From assembly GCA_963717945.1 (NCBI GenBank), contig CAVQXT010000006.1:248001-312000 (forward strand): a stretch of 64,000 nucleotides of DNA. The letters run 5' to 3'. Each line of letters begins with the position of its first letter. Position 1 is the stretch's first letter. The translations under genes and the position numbers were made by a program. This stretch comes from FEN-299 sp963717945 (lineage in GTDB: Bacteria > Acidobacteriota > Vicinamibacteria > Vicinamibacterales > Fen-181). The notes under the pieces are model-generated. The model was given only the letters and a program-made list of their open reading frames with translations, was not told where the DNA came from and did not search any database. Of the stretch, positions 8,853 through 17,863 are shown one piece after another.

Positions 8853-9141
8853 GAGCGCGATTGTCGTCGCTTGAGACCGATTCGGAAATCAACGCATTTC
8901 CGTGACGGACCTTCTCGGAGACCGTGTGTTCCATTGGAGGGGCGAGTGTCGGACGGACTCTCGGACTTCATCGTGCCGGTCTCGCCCCGAAGCGGCCCAG
9001 AGCAGCACATGGCAATTCACGGTGGATTTGCCGCCGAACCAACTCGGGCTGGGACGACGGAACAGGGCGGGGTGATGTGGCGCCCGGCGATTGCGCCCGG
9101 CTCCGTCGCGGTCCCGGTGCTACAATGCCCGCGGTCTTCCC

Positions 9142-11919
9142 ATGTCCCTTTCAGTCGGCGCCTGTCTCGGCCCGTACGAGATCCTCGCCGCCATCGGCGC
9201 CGGCGGCATGGGCGAGGTCTACAAGGCCCGCGATACCCGCCTCGACCGCACGGTCGCCATCAAGATCCTGCCGTCCGATATCAGCGGCGACCCTGGACGC
9301 CGTGCGCGCTTTGAGCGTGAGGCGAAGACCATCGCCGGCCTGAACCACTCTCACATTTGCACCCTCTACGACGTCGGAGATCACGACGGCGCGATGTTCC
9401 TCGTGATGGAGCACCTCGCCGGCCAGACGCTCGCCCAGCGTCTCGAGAAAGGGCCGCTGCCGTTCGAGCAGGCGCTGACCGTCGCCACGGAGATCGCCGA
9501 CGCCCTGGCCGCCGCGCACCGGCAGGGCGTGATCCATCGCGACCTGAAGCCCGGCAACGTGATGCTGACCAAGACGGGCGCAAAGCTGCTCGACTTTGGC
9601 CTCGCCAAGCTGGCGGGACACGGGGAACAGCCCGCGGCCGCCAGCCTGGCGTCTGCGCCGACACGCACCGCGCCGCTCACGAGCGAGGGCGCCATCGTCG
9701 GCACGCTGCAGTACATGGCTCCCGAGCAGGTGGAGGGCAGGCCCGCCGATGCGCGGTCGGATCTGTGGGCGCTGGGCGCGATCCTCTACGAGATGCTGAC
9801 GGGCACGCGGGCGTTTCAAGGCGTCAGCGCCGCGAGCCTGATCGCCAACATCATGAATGCCGAGCCGCCGGCGATCGTGACGCTACAGCCGATCACGCCG
9901 CCCGGGCTGGACCGGCTCGTCCGAAAGTGCCTCGCGAAGGACCCCGATGCACGCTGGGCTTCCGCGCGCGACGTGGCAGACGAACTACGCTGGATCCCGG
10001 AGGCGGGCGGCGTTGGCGTGCAGGCCGGTGTTCGGCGCGCACCCGGGGGACGACTGCGAGCGGCGCTGATCGTCGCGGGCGCGTTTGTGATGGCCGCGAT
10101 CGGTGGCGGCCTGACGTGGTTGTTCGCCCCCGCGCCGCCCCGGGCGCCTTTGACGCGCGTCACCCTGGATGTGCGCCCGGCCGAAGATCTGAACGCTGGC
10201 GGGTTCAGGCCGATTCTCACGCCCGTGCCCGTTCGGACCCCCGGCGGCGCTCTAACGGCGTTGGCGTGGACGCCGGACGGCCGCGCACTCATCTTCGTCG
10301 GTCGCCGCGACGGAGTCCAGCAGCTCTACGTGAGGCGCCTCGACGCGGTGGAGGCCACGCCGCTTCCCAACACCGAAGGCGCACAGCTACCGGCGGTGTC
10401 CGCCGACGGCCAGTGGGTGGCGTTCTGGGTGGGCGGGGCGATCAAGAAGGTGCGAGTCGAGGGCGGCCCTTCGGTGGACGTCGCTTCGGAAATCCCCAAC
10501 CCGCCGTGTGGCCTGGCCTGGGACGACGGGGGGCGTTTGTTTCTCGGTTCGACGTGGTCCGGCCGCGGCATCTCGGTGGTCCAGGTCGGGGGTGCACTCC
10601 AGGAGGTGACGAAGCTGGGCGAGACGGAACTGGCCCACCAGCTCCCGCGGCCGCTGCCGGGTGGGCGGGCGCTCCTCTATACGGTGCGGAAGCGTAACTT
10701 CTCATGGGGCGACGAGCAGGTGGTTGTGCAGACGCTCGCTACCGGGGCTCGCAAAGTCCTGCTCAAGGACGCGACCGACGCGCGCTACGTGCCGACGGGA
10801 CATCTCCTGTTCCTCCGGCGGGGCGTGTTGCTCGCCGCGCCGTTCGATCTGGAGCGGCTCGAAGTCGACGGCACGCCGGTGCCGGTGCTCGACCGAGTGG
10901 CCCAGGCGTTGACCGGGGCCACCACCTACCACGTGACCGGTGCCGGCCAGTTCGCGGTCTCAGCGACCGGGTCGCTGGCCTGGATATCGAGCCCGGTGCT
11001 GCCCTATCCCGATGGGACACTCGTAACGGTGGACCGCCAGGGCCGGGTCGTCCCACTGTCGCCCAAGGTGCGCAGCTACCACAATACCCTACGGGTGTCT
11101 CCCGACGGCGGTCGGTTGGCGGTCGCCATCCGCGACCTCGCGGGGGTCGGCCTCTGGGAATACAACCTGAGCCGCGGCACGCTCAACTTGCTGACTGGAC
11201 GCGGCGAGGCGACGTTCCCCGCGTGGTCGTCTGACGGGCAGCGTCTGGCGTTCAGGTGGCTCACAGAGGGCCGAATGACGCTTGGGTCCCAGCGCGCAGA
11301 CGGCGCGACACCAGCCGAAGTCTTCGCGGCCGGTTCCCTCTTTCCGGCGTCCATTGCCACGGACGGGCGGCAGGTGCTTGCGGTGTTGTCCTCCCACATC
11401 GTCATGGTCAGGACCGAGAGCGGGAAGGTGAGCGTGCAGCCGATCGTCCAAACCGCGCGCTCTGACGGCTGGCCCGCGGTGTCGCCGGACGGGCGGTGGC
11501 TGGCCTACGCCTCCGACGTCTCCGGCCGTTCAGAGGTTTACGTTCGACCAGCCGAGGGCCCGGGGCCGGCCGAGTCGATCTCGCTCGACGGCGCCGCGAG
11601 TCCGGCGTGGAACCCGAACGGGCGCGAACTGTTCTTCGTGGCTTCGCCCGATCCCGCGGGCATCGAACGGATGCTCGCGGTGGAGTTCGCGCCAGGGTCG
11701 CCCCCGCGCATCGGTCGTCCGCGCGTGCTCTTCGACTTCGACAACCGCGATCTTGCCCTGGCCTCCATGCCGACGCGGAGCTACGACGTCGCGCCGGACG
11801 GCCAACATTTCTACGCCGTCCGTTACGGAATGCCGTCTCCGCCGACCCCTGTGACGCACATCAGCCTGATGCTGAACTGGTTCGAGGAGCTGAAGGCGAA
11901 GGTGCCCGTGAAGCGGTAG
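9142..11919 (+). CDS. Membrane Ser/Thr protein kinase with TolB/WD40-like beta-propeller sensor
   Basis: I start it at ATG 9142 (MSLSVGACLGPYEILA), the usual N-terminus of this type; the frame opens 17 codons earlier. The kinase domain covers about 10-280: GAGGMGEVYKARD loop, AIKILP lysine near 39, HRDLKPGN near 131, DFGLAKL and QYMAPEQ. A membrane helix lies near 310-330. The remaining ~580 residues form a periplasmic propeller with repeated WTPDGRALIFVG, VSADGQWVAFW, VSPDGRWLAYASD blades, as in TolB/PD40. Such kinases are common in Acidobacteria; the signal sensed is unknown. It sits just inside the first tRNA-Asn-like scar. Confidence 0.93.
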   Translation: MSLSVGACLGPYEILAAIGAGGMGEVYKARDTRLDRTVAIKILPSDISGDPGRRARFEREAKTIAGLNHSHICTLYDVGDHDGAMFLVMEHLAGQTLAQRLEKGPLPFEQALTVATEIADALAAAHRQGVIHRDLKPGNVMLTKTGAKLLDFGLAKLAGHGEQPAAASLASAPTRTAPLTSEGAIVGTLQYMAPEQVEGRPADARSDLWALGAILYEMLTGTRAFQGVSAASLIANIMNAEPPAIVTLQPITPPGLDRLVRKCLAKDPDARWASARDVADELRWIPEAGGVGVQAGVRRAPGGRLRAALIVAGAFVMAAIGGGLTWLFAPAPPRAPLTRVTLDVRPAEDLNAGGFRPILTPVPVRTPGGALTALAWTPDGRALIFVGRRDGVQQLYVRRLDAVEATPLPNTEGAQLPAVSADGQWVAFWVGGAIKKVRVEGGPSVDVASEIPNPPCGLAWDDGGRLFLGSTWSGRGISVVQVGGALQEVTKLGETELAHQLPRPLPGGRALLYTVRKRNFSWGDEQVVVQTLATGARKVLLKDATDARYVPTGHLLFLRRGVLLAAPFDLERLEVDGTPVPVLDRVAQALTGATTYHVTGAGQFAVSATGSLAWISSPVLPYPDGTLVTVDRQGRVVPLSPKVRSYHNTLRVSPDGGRLAVAIRDLAGVGLWEYNLSRGTLNLLTGRGEATFPAWSSDGQRLAFRWLTEGRMTLGSQRADGATPAEVFAAGSLFPASIATDGRQVLAVLSSHIVMVRTESGKVSVQPIVQTARSDGWPAVSPDGRWLAYASDVSGRSEVYVRPAEGPGPAESISLDGAASPAWNPNGRELFFVASPDPAGIERMLAVEFAPGSPPRIGRPRVLFDFDNRDLALASMPTRSYDVAPDGQHFYAVRYGMPSPPTPVTHISLMLNWFEELKAKVPVKR

Positions 11920-12009
11920 GCGCGTTGTCGCAGGCGTCCCCCTAGCCCCCCACGGACGGAGCGATGCCGGCGTCGGCCAGCCGACGACCCGCCGCGCACT
12001 CGGCGTCAC

Positions 12010-13071
12010 CTACCTCCCAGGCGCCCTGACCACGCCATCACTCGCCGCTGCCGGCGCCGTGAAGGAGAAATAGTCGAAGGCAAAGCGGGCGATCTCTGCG
12101 ATCGCTTTCTCGGCATCCGTCGCCTGGGCGCGAGCGCTCTTCGTGAGGACGGCGATCGCCACGTGCCCGGCGCCGTCGGGCAGGTCGATGATGCCGACGT
12201 CGTTGAACACGCCGCCCAGCGACCCTGTCTTGTGCGCCACCACCGTGCCCGGTGGCAGCAGCCCCTTGATCCGCTGCGCCCCGGTGGTGCACCGCTTCAT
12301 CGTCTCGAGGATGGCGGTGGAGGAAGCCCGGTCGACGGCCTCGCCGCGCCAGATCTTCTCGAGTAGCTTCACAAAGGCGCGCGGCGTCGCCTGGTCTCGC
12401 GGGTCCGCCGCCAGGCGGTCGTTCAGGGCCCACCGCACCTCGTCCGAACGCGGGGCCCCGCGAGTGATCGTCGCCCAGAGTTCCTTGAATGGAAGGTTCT
12501 TCAGCTTGGCCGTGTCCAGGCCGGCGCTGTCGAGAATCAGTTCCTGGCAGGGTCGGTCCACGCGAATGCCGTCAAGGCCCAGCGCCTTGAGCCGCGCGTT
12601 CACGTCGGCGACGCCGGCCTTCGCCAGGCAGATGTCGGCGGCGGAGTTGTCGCTGATCAGCATCATGAGGTTGGCGACGTTGTGGAGGGAGAGCTTGATC
12701 CCCGGCGGATCGAACAGCGCGGCCAGCTCACCGCTGCCGAGATGCTGATCGAGCGGACCGATGTCGACGAGCTCGTCCCAGTTCAGCTTGCCGGCGGCGG
12801 CCTTGGCATAGAGCTCCACCAGCACCGGCAATTTGAAGGTGCTGGCCATCGGGAACGCTTCGTCGCCGTTCACGTAGAGTTCCGCGCCACTCTCGAGGTG
12901 CTTGATGGCCACGCCGACGGTGCCGCGGGCCCCGGCCGCGGCGCGGGTGACCTGTGCCTGGAGCCGGTCGAGGGCGGGAGGCGCGCTCGCCGTTCCAATG
13001 ACGGAACCGGCAGCGAGACCAACGATGACGAGAACCAGCCAGATACGAGTCGTTCGACCTGATCGCAGCAT
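12010..13071 (-). CDS. Class A beta-lactamase-like serine hydrolase, exported
   Basis: The start is ATG 13071 with a GAGGAG ribosome binding site; the frame opens to 13173 with poorer context. The 353-residue product has a signal peptide (RIWLVLVIVGLAAGSVIG) and then the class A fold markers: SxxK as STFK near residue 76, SDN near 139 and KTG in AHKTGSLGG near 280. The DPRDQATP segment also fits. The omega loop is odd: there is an insertion of about 40 residues, and no Glu sits four residues before the conserved LN of WALND. A PCQELILD segment might supply it. Beta-lactam hydrolysis is therefore uncertain; a related peptidase or esterase role is possible. Confidence 0.85.
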   Translation of the reverse strand: MLRSGRTTRIWLVLVIVGLAAGSVIGTASAPPALDRLQAQVTRAAAGARGTVGVAIKHLESGAELYVNGDEAFPMASTFKLPVLVELYAKAAAGKLNWDELVDIGPLDQHLGSGELAALFDPPGIKLSLHNVANLMMLISDNSAADICLAKAGVADVNARLKALGLDGIRVDRPCQELILDSAGLDTAKLKNLPFKELWATITRGAPRSDEVRWALNDRLAADPRDQATPRAFVKLLEKIWRGEAVDRASSTAILETMKRCTTGAQRIKGLLPPGTVVAHKTGSLGGVFNDVGIIDLPDGAGHVAIAVLTKSARAQATDAEKAIAEIARFAFDYFSFTAPAAASDGVVRAPGR

Positions 13072-13196
13072 GGATACTCCTCGGTGTCTGGTCACCTGTG
13101 CGGCAGCGGGAAAAGGCCGGTCACGCGCCACCCGGCGAGTCGCGGCGGATCCGACTGGCCCGCACGGGCGCACCGCAGCAGTGGGTCAACGGGTGA

Positions 13197-13511
13197 ACGG
13201 ATTATACTCACCGCACCGCCCGGAACACCGATCCGACGCATCCGACCAAGAGGCTGAAGGCAGGATGGGAATCCGCGAAGAGGACCGCCAAGGTGGCGTG
13301 CCGGTTCCACGATCTCCGCCACACGGCGTGTACCCGGATGCAGGAGCACGGCGTGCCGATGTCGGTCGTCGCCACGATTCTCGGTTGGAGTCCTGCCGCC
13401 GCCGTTCGGATGGCTCGCCGCTACGGACACATGGGCGACGCCTCGCAGCGGGAGGCCGTAGATGTTCTCCACCGACTGTCAGCCTCAGCGACGCGGCGGA
13501 AACCCCGATGA
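13197..13511 (+). pseudogene. C-terminal fragment of a tyrosine recombinase (phage-type integrase)
   Basis: The open frame after a TGA encodes about 100 residues matching the C-terminal catalytic half of site-specific integrases: WESAKRTAKVACRFHDLRHT supplies the HxxR pair, and the final RYGHMG supplies the catalytic tyrosine. The N-terminal arm, core-binding domain and first catalytic Arg are missing. A GTG at 13293 could start a short product but no ribosome binding site is evident. The 3' end lies about 90 bases from tRNA-Asn-like DNA (13603-13702), as expected for an integrase next to its attachment site. Confidence 0.8.
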
Positions 13512-13602
13512 AGCTGGGCGCAGGAGCCAGTGGCAGCCCCGCCGCGAGGGGTGGGCACAAAATTGGGCACAGCCGGCAATTCTCGGAAACCGCCGATTGA
13601 CC

Positions 13603-13702
13603 GTAAGTTATTGAAAGGAATGGCTCCCCATCCGCCATGGCTCGCCGAGCCTCTGCATCTACGCGGAGGCGAGCGACGGCGGGCAACCCCCCCGGTTAAC
13701 AG
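13603..13702 (+). repeat. Repeat copy B: tRNA-Asn 3'-flank plus palindromic unit and anticodon-arm core
   Basis: Bases 13603-13627 nearly match the 3' flank and CCA end of the tRNA-Asn gene (GTAAGTTATTGAAAGGAATG versus GTAAGTTGTTGAAAGGAATG at 45031). A palindromic unit shared with copies A and C follows, then CCGGTTAACAG at 13692-13702. It looks like an attachment-site scar of the integrase remnant just upstream. Confidence 0.7.
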
Positions 13703-14046
13703 GCGCGTCGAAACGTCGATCCGAAGCGATTAGATTAGACCCTGTCTTTACTGAGGCCCATTGGTCTGAACGGATCTCTTGCGATCCCTTGCCACGGCCG
13801 CAAGAACCCACATCAACCCAAGCGCCGCCCGGTCGCCGCGGCCGGAGCTTCCCCGATTGGCACCCCTCGGCCGGCCGCTTAGCTGGCAGCGACCATATTG
13901 GTGACTCTGACCGAGGGGTTCATTGACCACCATGGTATGTTGCCTCCACAGCATCCTCGACAACCAAGTCGGAAATGCACGCGACCGCACCACGATTGCG
14001 GCGTCCCCGGCCGAATATGCAGTTGTCCGCCGGGACAGGAGGCAAC

Positions 14047-14532
14047 GTGAACAGGTTCATGAAGTCCGCGCGCGCGATGGGTCTGCTTCTCGCGTGCCTG
14101 CTCCTCGTGCAGGCGACCGGAGCAGCAGGCGGGAAACCCCAGGCCCAGATGGCCGCCACTAAACAGGAGGTGATCAAGTTCGAGAAGGAGTGGTGGGAGG
14201 CGTTCAAGGTGCGCGACAAGGCCGCGCTCGAACGCATCCTGGCGGACGAATTCCTCGGGTTCGACACCGACACCGGCAACCCGGAGACGAAGAGTCAGTG
14301 GATCGACGGTGCGATGGATAAGAATTTCCGCGTCGACTCATACTCAATCGAGCGGATTGACGTCATCGTTGTCGCGGACACGGCAGTGGCCGCGGTCCAC
14401 TATTCGGCTCACTACACCGTCAACGGCAAAGCCAGCAGCGATCGCGCTATCGACCTGGATACGCTCGTGCGGCGCAACGGTCGGTGGCAGGCGGTGGCCA
14501 CGGGCGAGGTCCACGTGACGACTCCCAAGTAA
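14047..14532 (+). CDS. Exported SnoaL/DUF4440-like (NTF2-fold) protein
   Basis: I place the start at GTG 14047, four bases after a perfect AGGAGG. ATG 14059 is the alternative. The N-terminus (SARAMGLLLACLLLVQATGAAG) is a signal peptide. The mature part has the NTF2-like pattern of DUF4440: VIKFEKEWWEAFKVRDKAALERILADEFLGFD, a middle TVAAVHYSAHYTV strand pair and a closing RNGRWQAVATGEVHV. Members are small cone-shaped proteins, mostly of unknown role; some are enzymes of the ketosteroid-isomerase fold. It lies alone between two scars of the tRNA-Asn region. Confidence 0.82.
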   Translation: MNRFMKSARAMGLLLACLLLVQATGAAGGKPQAQMAATKQEVIKFEKEWWEAFKVRDKAALERILADEFLGFDTDTGNPETKSQWIDGAMDKNFRVDSYSIERIDVIVVADTAVAAVHYSAHYTVNGKASSDRAIDLDTLVRRNGRWQAVATGEVHVTTPK

Positions 14533-14575
14533 CGGTCGCTTACTCAAGCGGGTGTGTGGCCACGCTGGTAGGGTC

Positions 14576-14740
14576 TTAGCACCCTGGTGACACTTCAGCT
14601 CGTGTCTTCGCGAGAAGTCGTTCGTACGGAGTCTGCCCGCCAAGCGCCGCGTGCGGACGGCGGTAGTCGTAGTCGTCCTCTCATTCGCGCAGCGTGTCGT
14701 CAAGCAGCTGGATGTCATCGGCGATGCCGTCGCGGTCCAG
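14576..14740 (-). pseudogene. C-terminal remnant of an IS481-type transposase
   Basis: The minus strand reads LDRDGIADDIQLLDDTLRE, a TGA stop, then EDDYDYRRPHAALGGQTPYE and on to a TAA at 14576. The second part is the characteristic end of IS481-family DDE transposases (Y.YHRPH.ALGG.TPYE). The TGA stands where these proteins have Trp, so it is a nonsense mutation. No start and none of the DDE core are present. The next 380 bases, up to the gene at 15124, show nothing I can support. Confidence 0.7.
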
Positions 14741-15123
14741 GATGGACGCTAGAACGGGTAGGCGGAGTCTCGGCTGCGCTGGTCGGCGTAACGCCCGTTC
14801 TCAGACGCTCTCGACCGGGATTCGCGACAGCGCCAGCCGCCGCGCTACTCTGACACAGCCGGGTTCGTCCAGTGTCCCTGGTTGGGGACGTTTCAGGGGC
14901 CTTCCCGCGGCGCACACCAGAAACCGCCTGAGAAACTCCCACTCAGGGTTGGCATCACCGTTGCGAGAAGGACCGGCGCCAGCCGATCCAGCCTGAGCGG
15001 CAGGGTGGTGTCACAGCTTGCCGTGCCCCACGGGGCGGGAACTCGAGTCGTGACGAGCGTCGCGACCGCCGAGCCGACGCCCGATTGTCCGGACCCGGTA
15101 CTCGAGCATGAAGGGAGATTCCG

Positions 15124-15663
15124 ATGGTGTGTCTTGAGAGTGGTGTCTCGCGTCGCCGGCGTGCGGCGTGCCTGGCGGTGATCGCCGCCTGCGTCTGGCT
15201 GCTGCCGGCGAGCGCCCGCGCGCAGAGCGGCAACGACGTGACGGTCCAGTTTCCGACATCCGCCCGGGTGTGGAACACCCCCTTCAACCAGCCCGCGGCC
15301 GTCAACGCGGCGGCGGGATTGGAGGGCGCCCAGACGAGCAGCCTCAGCAAGTCGCTCGAGGCGATCCGCTTCGACTCGGCACCGCCGAACTCCGCTTACG
15401 GCGCCAGAGCGCTCTCGGAAGGGAGAAGCACGATGGTGGCCGAACAGGTGTATGCCGGGCCGCCGCGCCGCATGTACTCCCGTGACCGTAGCGTCGTCGG
15501 CCTGGTCCTTGGTGCGGTCGGCGGCGCCATTCTTGGCGGGGCCATTGGAGTGGCGGTGTACGATTCGTGCGCGTGTAACGATCCGACGTTCCGCGGCATC
15601 GCCATCGGCTCGCCGATCGGCGCGGCGTTCGGCGGGCTCGTGGGCTTTGCGCTCGTTCGTTGA
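15124..15663 (+). CDS. Exported protein of unknown function with glycine-zipper segment
   Basis: The start is ATG 15124 after an AAGGGAG box. A signal peptide runs to about residue 34 (ACLAVIAACVWLLPASARAQ). The middle is low in recognisable motifs. Residues 122-178 hold VVGLVLGAVGGAILGGAIGV and SPIGAAFGGLVGFALV, glycine-rich helices of the glycine-zipper type often found in envelope proteins, separated by a CAC cysteine pair. I do not recognise the family. The product is 179 residues and has no operon partner. Confidence 0.7.
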   Translation: MVCLESGVSRRRRAACLAVIAACVWLLPASARAQSGNDVTVQFPTSARVWNTPFNQPAAVNAAAGLEGAQTSSLSKSLEAIRFDSAPPNSAYGARALSEGRSTMVAEQVYAGPPRRMYSRDRSVVGLVLGAVGGAILGGAIGVAVYDSCACNDPTFRGIAIGSPIGAAFGGLVGFALVR

Positions 15664-15890
15664 CGTGGTCGTCTGATCGGCTTCCTCGTATCCGCCGATG
15701 TGGGGCACGAGAGTCCGGCCGTGACGGGCGCCCTCCGTCCGGCCGGACGACTCTGATTCCCCGCGTGTCGGTTGATGGGTCCGGTCGCCGTCGCCTGGCG
15801 GCGCACGTCAGGCCTGGCCGAGTATCAGGCTGTAGCGGTCAGCGCGCCTTCCGCCTTCGCTCCGCGCCCGCTCGTTCGGGCCGAATGCGT

Positions 15891-16086
15891 CGCTACGGCG
15901 GACCCGCCATAGCTCGCCGAGCATCTGTATCCACGCGGAGGCGAGCGACGGCGGGCAACCCCTCGGTTAACAGCCCGGCTATTGAGGGCATCGCCCCTGT
16001 GTTTTCAACGACTTAGCCGGACGCCGAAGTGCGATTTGGAGCCCCTTCGGCGCCCGTTGTGGTGAAGTTTGTGGTGAAGTTCGGAC
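15891..16086 (+). repeat. Repeat copy C of the tRNA-Asn-arm/integrase-tail unit
   Basis: Same order as copy A: palindromic unit (GCTCGCC...GGCGAGC), TCGGTTAACAG core at 15963-15973 (one base off the tRNA arm), then ~110 bases ending GTGGTGAAGTTTGTGGTGAAG. It begins just after GTTCGGG with the same CCGAATGCGTCGCT start as copy A. It separates the 15.1-kb gene from the AbiE operon, and no gene lies between 15664 and 16124. Confidence 0.7.
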
Positions 16087-16124
16087 GGGCGGTTGCGGCG
16101 ACCGCCGGTGACCCGTTCCGGGCG

Positions 16125-16940
16125 TTAAGTGCTCCCCTTCCACGGTTCGCCGGGCAGCAGTGCTATCAGCCGCCGAGCGACCAGGGGCGCCTCCGCCGCC
16201 GGATCCCACGTGTAGCCGTCCGACAGCAGTGGGCCGATGTCCGCGAGGAACTCAGGATCGCCCATCTTTTCCGCCAGGTTCTGCTCGAACAGCGCGCGCG
16301 TGATGTTGTGCCCGCCGTGTTCCATGTAGTGCAGGAACGCCGTGACGACCCGCTGAGCGTCTGCCATGGGAGTGGCCAGCGCCACCGCGAGGTCGAACAG
16401 GTCTCGCCCGGCCTTGCGCTGGTACAGCGCCCGCAGTTTGGTGCCGAGCAGTTCGTCGAGCGCATACGTGGTGATTTCGCAGCTGCCCTGGAACCATCGA
16501 GACCTCACGTCGAACCGCATCTTCACGAGCCCGAACGCCGAGAAATGCTCCCGCGTGTTGATTTCGACCTTCAGTCTCAAGGGACGAGGCGGGACATCTT
16601 CCGACGTGAATCGGTAGATGAACGTCACGCGCCCTTCGGTCTGCTTCCACCTGGGCACGCCGAGCCAGGGATCGAGACGCGCGCGCAGCGCGTGCATCAT
16701 CGGTCCGGCCGCTTCCGCTCTGGTCTGGACGAGGTCGATGTCCTCGGAGTACCGGGCGGCCGGTCGCAGGTGGAGCTTGTACAGGGCCGTGCCGCCGCGG
16801 AAGGCGAGCGCGTCCTGCAGCACGGGATTCGAGAAGATCTCCACCAGGGCACGGCTGACGACGAGGTCCTGTTCGACGTGGTCGTTGCGAACCCACGGCG
16901 CCTCGCTCCTCCACTCGGTGATGAAGTCACGGGGGATCAC
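16125..16940 (-). CDS. abiEii: AbiEii-type nucleotidyltransferase toxin
   Basis: The start is GTG 16940, overlapping the stop of the upstream antitoxin gene by four bases (GTGA), so the two are translationally coupled. The 271-residue product has the DNA polymerase beta-like signature of the AbiEii family: FRGGTALYKLHL near 47-58 and YSEDIDLV with the DxD-type acidic pair near 64. It continues with LKVEINTREH and YALDELLGTKLRALYQRKAGRDLFDL. Known AbiEii proteins act as toxins by nucleotidyl transfer, some to tRNA; the target here is unknown. The operon lies in the mobile region, as such defence modules often do. Confidence 0.93.
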   Translation of the reverse strand: MIPRDFITEWRSEAPWVRNDHVEQDLVVSRALVEIFSNPVLQDALAFRGGTALYKLHLRPAARYSEDIDLVQTRAEAAGPMMHALRARLDPWLGVPRWKQTEGRVTFIYRFTSEDVPPRPLRLKVEINTREHFSAFGLVKMRFDVRSRWFQGSCEITTYALDELLGTKLRALYQRKAGRDLFDLAVALATPMADAQRVVTAFLHYMEHGGHNITRALFEQNLAEKMGDPEFLADIGPLLSDGYTWDPAAEAPLVARRLIALLPGEPWKGST

Positions 16941-17737
16941 AGGTCGGTCTCCACCGTCGCGTTCACGTACACCTTCCAGACGGCATCCCGAGGGCTCCGG
17001 CGAAATGGCCGTCCAGGCGCGAGCGGGGTGGCCTTCTGCGCGCTCCTGTCCACCTGCCTCCGCAGCGGCCCGACCTTGTCGGCCGCGCCCAGGCTCTGGA
17101 GGAGGTAGCCGAGTCGTTGCGCCCACACGACAGGAGCGGCCTTGGCTGCCAGCGCCAGTCTCCGGGCGTCGAGACGCTCGGCCAGTTCCGAGAGGACGGT
17201 TGCGACCTGATTCAGTCCGCCAGCCTGCCGTGCGTATCCGATCAGGTCGAGCGCGGTCGCCTCGGGCGTCGACACGCTCACCCCGCCGCGCGGAGTGTTG
17301 AGGGTTTGCACCGGCACGGCCCTGAGGCGCTTCCGCACCAGGAATGTCACGCGAACGCGGCCACAGACGATCGGGCGGCGCTGACGCTCGAGGAACACCT
17401 GCAACGCCTGCGGGCGCTGGTGCGCCGCGGCGTGAAACTCGGCGGCCGACAGCAGGCTCACGTAGTAGCGCCGCTTCAGCCGTCGCATGAGGTCGGGAAC
17501 GAACTGTTCACCGGGAAGACAGCCGAGAGCCCGATACTCCGGGGGCACGATGACGTAGAAGCCCCTGGCCGGGGACGCCACCAGCCCCTGCTTCGCGAGT
17601 CGGTTCAGCGCCAGCACGGCCGCGCTGCTCGAGACACGCAACGCCGCCTGGGCCTCACGCCGAGTGAAGCTGTAGTGTCCGATCGCGGCCAACTGGTCGA
17701 TGTACCGCCTGGCCTTCGGCGGCGGTCCGGACTTCAT
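16937..17737 (-). CDS. abiEi: AbiEi-type antitoxin and transcriptional regulator
   Basis: The start is ATG 17737. The product has 266 residues. Residues 8-65 form a winged helix-turn-helix (SFTRREAQAALRVSSSAAVLALNRLAKQG, cut here only by eye), followed by the AbiEi-specific C-terminal domain (GCLPGEQFVPDLM..., VSTPEATALDLIGY). AbiEi proteins neutralise AbiEii and repress their own promoter by binding inverted repeats. An imperfect palindrome lies directly upstream at 17744-17765. Gene order antitoxin-toxin and the 4-base overlap match the family. Confidence 0.92.
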   Translation of the reverse strand: MKSGPPPKARRYIDQLAAIGHYSFTRREAQAALRVSSSAAVLALNRLAKQGLVASPARGFYVIVPPEYRALGCLPGEQFVPDLMRRLKRRYYVSLLSAAEFHAAAHQRPQALQVFLERQRRPIVCGRVRVTFLVRKRLRAVPVQTLNTPRGGVSVSTPEATALDLIGYARQAGGLNQVATVLSELAERLDARRLALAAKAAPVVWAQRLGYLLQSLGAADKVGPLRRQVDRSAQKATPLAPGRPFRRSPRDAVWKVYVNATVETDL

Positions 17738-17743
17738 ATGCGT

Positions 17744-17765
17744 AAACTATCACTTTTGGATGTTT
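17744..17765. promoter_or_regulatory. Candidate AbiEi operator
   Basis: An imperfect palindrome, AAACTATC...GGATGTTT, lies seven bases upstream of the abiEi start, in the only AT-rich patch of that gap. Autoregulation through inverted repeats is known for AbiEi proteins. The assignment to this site is inferred. Confidence 0.4.
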
Positions 17766-17863
17766 TGCGCGAACGACATGCCGACGCGTCGGCGGGCTGA
17801 AGACTCTAACGGCGCTGCCTCCGTTGCGCTGCCGGGTGCCGCCCGCTCGGCTGGCCAAACGCC

